Below, piece after piece: positions 58,857 through 64,000 of a stretch of DNA of 64,000 bases. The DNA is taken from positions 62,001 through 126,000 of the forward strand of contig NZ_BOMS01000073.1 of NCBI RefSeq assembly GCF_016862315.1. The letters run 5' to 3'. The notes beneath the pieces are model-generated. The model was not told the origin of the DNA, did not search any database, and saw nothing but the letters and a program-made list of their open reading frames with translations. Each line of letters opens with the position of its first letter. Position 1 is the first letter of the stretch. Made by a program: the position numbers and the translations under genes. Source of the stretch: Actinoplanes palleronii. GTDB taxonomy: Bacteria > Actinomycetota > Actinomycetes > Mycobacteriales > Micromonosporaceae.

Positions 58857-59786
58857 TCAGCGCAGGGACCATTGTTGGTTGGACTGGCCGGTGCACTTGA
58901 CGACCAGGACCCGGGTGCCGGGGCGGCCGCCGCCGGACGGGTCGGTGAGGCAGCTGCTCCCGGCCGCGTTGACCAGCTCGCGGGCGCCGGTGGCCCGCCA
59001 CTGGGCCGTGGTGCGACCGTCGCAGGTGGTCAGCCGGACGGTGTCATCGCCGACCAGCAGCGCACAGCGGCCCATCACGCGCAGGGTGCCGTCGTCGGCG
59101 AGGGTCCACACCTGCGCGACGGACTGGTTGCAGTCGAACACCTGGATGTTGTTGTCGTCGCTCGGGATCGCGCCGGGGACGTCCAGGCACAGACCGTTCC
59201 CGCTGACCAGGGTGCCGGTACCGGCCATCAGCGGCGACGGGGCCAGCGCGGCCGGCGTCGTCGGCGCGGTCGTCACCGCCGCGCTCGTGGGCGCGGACAC
59301 CGGCACGCTCGCCTTGGCGGAAGCCGGCACGGTCGTCGGTTTGCTCGTGGCCGGCTTGTCGGCGTCCTGGCCGGACTCGCTGCCGGTCCCGGAATCAGCG
59401 CCGCGCCCGTCGTCCCCCGCCTCGACGGAGGGGGACGGTGAGACGACGGCCGGTCCGGTCACCGCGGGCAGCGAATGGTCGGGCAGATCCGCCGAGAGCG
59501 CGGGCTGGAAGTCCGGGCGCATCGCGGTGTACCCGGCAGCTCCCAGCACGATCACGACTGCGGCGGCGCCGGCCAGCAGCAACGGCCGCCGCCCACGCCG
59601 CGCCGATCGGGCGGCGACGTCCGTGCCGCCGGTGAAGATCGGCAGCACCTGGGTGGGCGAGTCCTCAGCGGCGGTGCCCGGCCAGGTGGCGTCCGAGGAG
59701 GCCTGCTCCTCGGTTTCGTCGTCCTGGACGACGAACGGGCGCACCAGCAACGGGTCCCGGTCGCTACCGAAATCCTCGCCGTTCAC
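58857..59786 (-). CDS. Membrane-anchored ricin-B-type lectin domain protein
   Basis: Protein of 309 residues. A cytoplasmic acidic N-terminus (about 1-65) leads to a membrane helix (about 68-90, RPLLLAGAAAVVIVLGAAGY), then a Ser/Thr/Pro/Ala-rich stalk (about 100-190). The C-terminal 125 residues form a ricin-B beta-trefoil: GLCLDVPGAIPSDDNNIQVF, DCNQSVAQVWTL, and SNQQWSLR at the end carry the QxW signature. It should bind sugars at the cell surface. GTG at 59786 is preferred (GGGGGTGGCAGG upstream). Stands alone; no enzyme domain seen. Confidence 0.85.
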   Translation of the reverse strand: MNGEDFGSDRDPLLVRPFVVQDDETEEQASSDATWPGTAAEDSPTQVLPIFTGGTDVAARSARRGRRPLLLAGAAAVVIVLGAAGYTAMRPDFQPALSADLPDHSLPAVTGPAVVSPSPSVEAGDDGRGADSGTGSESGQDADKPATSKPTTVPASAKASVPVSAPTSAAVTTAPTTPAALAPSPLMAGTGTLVSGNGLCLDVPGAIPSDDNNIQVFDCNQSVAQVWTLADDGTLRVMGRCALLVGDDTVRLTTCDGRTTAQWRATGARELVNAAGSSCLTDPSGGGRPGTRVLVVKCTGQSNQQWSLR

Positions 59787-60441
59787 GGCCCTGCCACCCC
59801 CTGATCGACAATCGATGAACCAACTTACCGGCAGGCGCGGTTCCGCGCGGGGGCCGTTCGGTTGATGCTTCCGCGGCCCGGACCGAGCACCACTCCCGCT
59901 GATCGGCCGATGGACCGAGGCTGACCAGCCGATCCCTCCGGGTGGCTGGTCGGTTGTGGCGCCGGGACGGCCGCCCACATCCATTCCGATCTGTCGATTT
60001 CCTTACAGTCGCGCAGCCAGCTGTCCCTTCCTGGCGCCGCTTTGTCGGACCTTGCGTCGCTCGCCGCCCGCCGCCCGCCGCCCGCCGCCCGCCGCCCGCC
60101 GCCCGCCGCCCGCCGCCCGCCACCCGCCGCCCGCCGCGCGTCGTGCCGCGCGTCGCCCGCCGGTATTGCGCCGCCCGTCAGGCCGCAGGCCGCGCGTTGT
60201 CTGTCGGGTATTGCGTCGCCTGTCAGTTCTTGCGCTGGGTGTCGGGCCTCGGGGCGGCCAGGGGTGGGCTTGCGGACAGAGGGTGGGCTCGCGGTGAGGG
60301 GCGGCCTTGAGGTCAGGGGTGGGCTCGTGTCCGCGCCGCCGCCGGGCACTGTGGCCTGTGGCCTGTGGCTTCGGCCGGAGGTCTGGGCACCGCCCCGCTG
60401 CCGGCGGATTGCCGGCAGCGGGTGGATACGAGCCGGTCGGG
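59787..60441. other. Non-coding gap with a heptamer microsatellite
   Basis: 655 bases between two minus-strand genes. The central heptamer array (60057-60140) is followed by CGCGTCGTGCC-type words and a G-rich part (60240-60330, GGGGTGGGCT repeats). No gene, terminator or RNA could be recognised; long frames here are produced by the repeat. Confidence 0.7.
60057..60140 (+). repeat. 7-bp tandem repeat (GCCCGCC)
   Basis: About eleven to twelve units of GCCCGCC, nearly perfect until 60120, then one A change. The minus strand is G-rich (GGGCGGC), with potential to form G-quadruplex structures. Confidence 0.93.
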
Positions 60442-62997
60442 TCAGCGTTTCCAGAACGGTTTGGCGGTGGGCTCGGGTGTGCCGCTGCCGAAATCGGTCA
60501 GGACCTGCACGGCGGTCGACCACTTCTCGTCGACGGTGGCGTCGCCGCCGAGGAACGTGAGCAGGTCGTGCAGCGGGCCGAACTCGTCCCCCGTCAGTGG
60601 CGTGAGCAGCACAGTGAGCCGGCTGACCAGGTCGTCGAGCAGGTCACGCCGCTCGTAGGCGGGCTGGTCCGCGGCGTCGCGCAACCGGCCGGCCTCGACC
60701 GTGGCCAAGGCGCGCACGTCGCCGATCGGCACACCGCCACTCGCCTGGTCCCGCGAGCGGGCCCGGGCGAAGCCGCGCACCGGGGCGGACCTGGCCATAC
60801 CGCCGCGCGGCCGCTGCGCCGGGGAAGGACCCCCGAACATCGGGCCACCGGAGTCCGCCGCGTCGTCCGCCTCGGTCAGGCCGAGCCAGACACCGGCCTT
60901 CTTGGCGGAGACGCCGCTCCCGCCCGGTGCGGAAGAGGTGTCCGCGCTGACCGGGGCGTAGCTCGGGCCGCTGGGCGGCGGCCCGCTCGGCATGTAGCTC
61001 GGCCCGCTGGGCGCCGGACCGCCCGGTGCCGGCGCCGGGGGCGCGAACATCGGCGGGGGCGGCGGCATGGCGCCCGCCGGGTCGGGGAACGGCGAGGCGG
61101 CGGCCGAGGCGAGGAACATCCCGGCCGCGACCGGCGCCGGCGACTCCCAGCCGGACGGCATCTCGACCGGCTGGGTGACCCGCTGGACCTTTCCGCCCTG
61201 GTTCACCACCCGCTCGTCGACCGCCACGTACGCGGTGAACCGGCACAGCACCCCGAACCGCAGAGAGGTGTCCACCACCTGCTGCTCGAGCGAGTAGTCC
61301 CCGGCGGTGTACGCGTCCTCGAGATCCCGCAGCCGCGCCCGCGCCCACTGCTTGGTGATCGCCGGCTCGGCTCGCTGCTGCACCGCCACAGTGGTGCGGA
61401 ACGCCTGATCGTCGCGGGTCGTCCCGGTCACCGTGACAGTGCCCGTCGCGGTGCCGGAATAGCGCCCGGTGACCACCAGCGGCACCCCGGGATAGAGCCC
61501 GGGCAGCCGCAGCGGAGTACGCGTCCCCTCGACCGGGGTGAACCCCTCACCGATCAGCGTCAGCCCGGTGACCAGGGGAGCGCCGATCCGCCGGTGGATG
61601 TGCTCCATCGCGGTGTCCAGCCGGTCCTCGCTCTCCACCAGCTCGGCCCGGCCGGCGCCGAGTGCGGCGAGCCGCCCGAGGAAGCCGGCGTTGACGGCGC
61701 GGTCGATGCCGATGGTGTGCAGCCGGGTGGAACCGATCAGCGGCGTGACGTCGTGGACGATCTGGTCCTCGTTGCCCACCTGCCCGTCGGTGACCAGCAC
61801 CAGCACCCGGTCGCGCCCGGTGCTGTCGGCGAGCAGACCGAGCCCGGTGGTCAGCGGGGCGAGCAGGTCGGTGCCGCCCCGGGCGTCGGCCCGGGCCAGG
61901 TGCTCGACCGCGCGGTACCGGTTGCGGTCGGTGGCCTCGCTCAGCCCGGCGGCCAGCCCCTCCGGCTGCTCCACGTAGTGGTCGAAGGTCAGCACCGCGA
62001 ACCGGTCGGCCGTGGTCAGCGTGTCGATGACCCGCGCCGCGGCCCGCCGGGCCGCCACCATCTTCCAGCCGCCCATGCTGCCGGAGCGGTCCAGCAGCAG
62101 CACCACGTCCTTCGGGCGGGGCGTTGCCTCGCCGGCGGGCGGCAGGACGACCACCTGGTAGGTGCCCTCGTCGCCCTCGTCGTCGGGCACCGCCACCGCG
62201 GTCTGGCCGCCGGGCGCGTACGCCAGGCGCAGCACGAAGTCGCGGTCGGCGCGCTCGCCAGGAGCGATCCGCAGCGTCCCGTCCTGCTCGGAGACGGTGT
62301 GCAGGCTGGACCGGACCTCGCCGAGCTCCAGCCCGGCCGGGTCCACGGTCACGCCGATCGAGAGCCGCAACGGGTTGGGGAAGCCGGGCAGCAGCACCGG
62401 TGGGGAGATGCGGGAGGCGTCCGGCACGGCGTCGGTGTCCGTGGCCTGGCCCTCGCCGGAGTACGGACCCGGCAGCGCTCCGCCGGGGATGTAACGCGGG
62501 GCCACGACCAGCGGGAACCGGAACGTGGCGGCGTCGTCCTCGAACGGCATCGGGCCGACCAGCCGCAGCCGCACCACGATCCGCTCGCCGGGCAGGATGT
62601 TGCCGGCCCGCATGGTGAACACGTCGGGCCGCTCCTCCTCGGCGATCGACGCCCGCTGGCCGGCCGCGATGGCCTGGTCGTACTGCTCGCGGGCGGCGCC
62701 GCGCTCGCGCAGCTCAGCGGTGACGGTGCGGTCGTCGGCGGTCATCGTCATGCCGACGACGGCGGCCCGGTCGGGCAGCGGGAACACATACGTCGCCTCG
62801 AGCGCGGCGTCGTGCGTGTTGACGAACTCGGCGGTCACCTCGGTGCGCGCCACCAGGCCGCTGATCGCGGCCTGCACGTCGAGCCGGTCCAGCGGGAGGT
62901 TGCCCCGCTCGGTGCGCATGGTGCCGAGGCCGGACTCCGGGACGTCCCGGACCCGGTCGAGCTCGCCCCGGCTCATCGGATTGACGTAGATGATCAC
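60442..62997 (-). CDS. VIT/von Willebrand A domain protein
   Basis: Protein of 851 residues. An N-terminal VIT domain (about 25-150: LDRLDVQAAISGLVARTEVT, ALEATYVFPLPDRAAV, ERPDVFTMRAGNILPGE) precedes a vWA domain (about 290-460) with an intact metal site DRSGSM (about 300) and TDGQVG. A Pro/Gly/Ser-rich linker (about 640-745) leads to a C-terminal helical part ending PFWKR. No signal peptide, so probably cytosolic. Such proteins serve as metal-dependent binding platforms; partner unknown. GTG with AGGAGAG; it overlaps the MerR gene by four bases (GTGA). Confidence 0.93.
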   Translation of the reverse strand: MIIYVNPMSRGELDRVRDVPESGLGTMRTERGNLPLDRLDVQAAISGLVARTEVTAEFVNTHDAALEATYVFPLPDRAAVVGMTMTADDRTVTAELRERGAAREQYDQAIAAGQRASIAEEERPDVFTMRAGNILPGERIVVRLRLVGPMPFEDDAATFRFPLVVAPRYIPGGALPGPYSGEGQATDTDAVPDASRISPPVLLPGFPNPLRLSIGVTVDPAGLELGEVRSSLHTVSEQDGTLRIAPGERADRDFVLRLAYAPGGQTAVAVPDDEGDEGTYQVVVLPPAGEATPRPKDVVLLLDRSGSMGGWKMVAARRAAARVIDTLTTADRFAVLTFDHYVEQPEGLAAGLSEATDRNRYRAVEHLARADARGGTDLLAPLTTGLGLLADSTGRDRVLVLVTDGQVGNEDQIVHDVTPLIGSTRLHTIGIDRAVNAGFLGRLAALGAGRAELVESEDRLDTAMEHIHRRIGAPLVTGLTLIGEGFTPVEGTRTPLRLPGLYPGVPLVVTGRYSGTATGTVTVTGTTRDDQAFRTTVAVQQRAEPAITKQWARARLRDLEDAYTAGDYSLEQQVVDTSLRFGVLCRFTAYVAVDERVVNQGGKVQRVTQPVEMPSGWESPAPVAAGMFLASAAASPFPDPAGAMPPPPPMFAPPAPAPGGPAPSGPSYMPSGPPPSGPSYAPVSADTSSAPGGSGVSAKKAGVWLGLTEADDAADSGGPMFGGPSPAQRPRGGMARSAPVRGFARARSRDQASGGVPIGDVRALATVEAGRLRDAADQPAYERRDLLDDLVSRLTVLLTPLTGDEFGPLHDLLTFLGGDATVDEKWSTAVQVLTDFGSGTPEPTAKPFWKR

Positions 62998-64000
62998 GAA
63001 TCTCTCCTATCGCTGAGCCCACGGGACGCGAGCAGGTCGAGCAGTGGCCGGGCCGCGAGGGCTAGCTCGGCACGGTCGGTGTGGTCGAGGTGCAGGGCGC
63101 TGGGCACCAGCAGGATCACGCCGGCGCCCAGCGGCACGCCGGTGAGCAGTCCGTCCAGCGCGGGGGCGGGCCACCCGCCCGGCGGGTCGGCCGCAGGTGG
63201 GGGCACCTCCGGCGTACCGAAAGGGGTTCCGAGGGAAAACCCGCCGGGAACCGCCCGCGGTGACCGCTCGCGAGGTCCGGCCCGGCCGGTGTGAGCCGGC
63301 CGCCCAGGCTCCGGGAAGGCCCAGTCGGCGCCGAGATCGGCCGGCCCCGCAGGAGGCTCCGCAAACGAGCCGGGACCCGCTTCGGAGGAAGCGGGCGGCC
63401 CAGAGGCGGCAGGCGGTCCGGAGGCACCAGGCGGTCCGGAGGTGGCAGGTGGCCCGGAGGCATCAGGCGGTCCGGAAGAAACAGGTGATTCGGAGGTTGT
63501 GGATGGTCCGGAAGAAACAGGTGGTCCGGAGGCCGCAGGCGCCGCGGAAGGGACCGCGGGCGGCGACCCCGGCGGGGAAGCAGGCGCCGCGGGGACGGCG
63601 GCCCCGATCGGCCCCGGTGACGGCGCCGGAGAAGCGGGCGCGGCCTTCCAGAACGGCTGCCGGGCGACCGCGAGCGGCGGCAGCGGATCGGCGCTCAGCA
63701 AATCGGCCGGCACCCGGGCGGCCGCGGTGAGCGTCTCCTCCGACGCGCCGGCCAGCTCGGCCTGGATCTCGGCGAGAGTGCGCCCGGCCGCCTGGAGTCG
63801 CTTGATCGCGACGAGTTGCAGCAGGTGGCGCGGACCGTAGAGCGCGTTGCGGCCGCGCATCCCGAGCGGCCGGTCGACCAGGCCGATCGTCGAATACCAC
63901 CGGATCGAGCGGCGGTCCGGCAGGTCTCGGACACGGCCGTTGGGGGCACCGGAATATTCCGCGGTGAGCGCGGCGCGCACCCGGTCGATCAGCTCCTCCA
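62994..64000 (-). CDS. MerR-type regulator with Pro-rich expansion (start at window edge)
   Basis: About 335 residues. The N-terminal MerR helix-turn-helix is clear: SIRWYSTIGLVDRPLGMRGR, ALYGPRHLLQLVAIKRLQAA, TLAEIQAEL. No cysteine or typical effector domain follows. Residues about 120-260 are Pro/Ser/Gly/Ala-rich with six-residue SGPPAA-type repeats. A C-terminal segment (about 275-325, GVILLVPSALHLDHTDRAEL) is folded. The frame is open to 64000; the last bases fit an ATG starting one base outside the window (then E-E-L-I-D-R), while GTG at 63980 is the first start inside. Its stop overlaps the VIT/vWA gene, so it probably governs that protein. Confidence 0.85.
   Translation of the reverse strand, partial: EELIDRVRAALTAEYSGAPNGRVRDLPDRRSIRWYSTIGLVDRPLGMRGRNALYGPRHLLQLVAIKRLQAAGRTLAEIQAELAGASEETLTAAARVPADLLSADPLPPLAVARQPFWKAAPASPAPSPGPIGAAVPAAPASPPGSPPAVPSAAPAASGPPVSSGPSTTSESPVSSGPPDASGPPATSGPPGASGPPAASGPPASSEAGPGSFAEPPAGPADLGADWAFPEPGRPAHTGRAGPRERSPRAVPGGFSLGTPFGTPEVPPPAADPPGGWPAPALDGLLTGVPLGAGVILLVPSALHLDHTDRAELALAARPLLDLLASRGLSDRRDS

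Noticed and set aside
59950..60310. Coding frames with AARRPPP repeats around the heptamer array
   Set aside because: A 7-bp unit cycles through all frames and keeps all of them open; no start signals or family features.

Overview
The window is about 64 kb of very GC-rich DNA with dense, often 1-4 base overlapping genes, many GTG starts and actinobacterial families: DUF6230/DUF6114 pair, DUF2277, WXG100 plus RHS toxin, a c-di-AMP riboswitch ahead of an NlpC/P60 hydrolase, and an AAA/TPR pair. This suggests a large-genome, developmentally complex actinomycete, most like Micromonosporaceae (for example Actinoplanes); the genus is an inference. I found no rRNA, tRNA, insertion sequence or CRISPR.

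Layout. 1-5.9 kb: cytochrome bd locus 1 (cydA-cydB-cydD, minus; cydC presumably beyond the left edge), divergent from a BlaI-type repressor and an M56 BlaR1-type membrane protease, with a BlaI-like dyad between them. 6-13.4 kb: riboswitch-controlled NlpC/P60 hydrolase, MarR/epoxide hydrolase divergon, AAA ATPase with a TPR membrane protein, PAP2 phosphatase. 13.9-19 kb: FAD monooxygenase/TetR divergon and a trpB-trpA-gntR operon whose TrpA has a repeat insertion of about 114 residues. 19-24.3 kb: LolA-like lipoprotein carrier divergent from a two-component system, a YcnI copper protein, a Pr6Pr membrane protein. 24.3-31 kb: a minus-strand polymorphic-toxin cluster (RHS protein of 1659 residues, WXG100 partner, unknown 200-residue protein) followed by an internally deleted Fic gene. 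31-38.2 kb: DUF2277, a membrane GGDEF protein, DUF6230/DUF6114, an orphan CHASE3-type histidine kinase. 38.2-43.9 kb: cytochrome bd locus 2, complete cydA-B-D-C. 44-52 kb: molybdenum hydroxylase (FAD subunit, 30-codon linker frame, fused FeS/Mo subunit), lactate permease with a Gly-rich loop, amidohydrolase. 52.2-58.7 kb: AraC, DUF2000, lipoprotein, MacAB-like exporter (permease frameshifted) facing its two-component system. 58.8-64 kb: ricin-B-type lectin, VIT/vWA protein and MerR regulator.

Two themes run across the window. First, two cytochrome bd systems sit about 38 kb apart with different apparent control: a BlaI/BlaR1-type proteolytic switch for locus 1 and DosR-like dyads for locus 2. 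Second, the region is full of short repeats. There is a dispersed hairpin element (three intergenic copies with a conserved tail of about 115 bases, plus related hairpins translated in frame as 21-residue repeats at the CydD C-terminus), several minisatellites (7, 17, 26, about 43 bases), short duplications at gene starts, and Pro/Gly/Ala-rich expansions inside otherwise conserved proteins (CydD, TrpA, lactate permease, MerR, DUF6114).

All assignments come from reading motifs and context by eye; no database search was possible.
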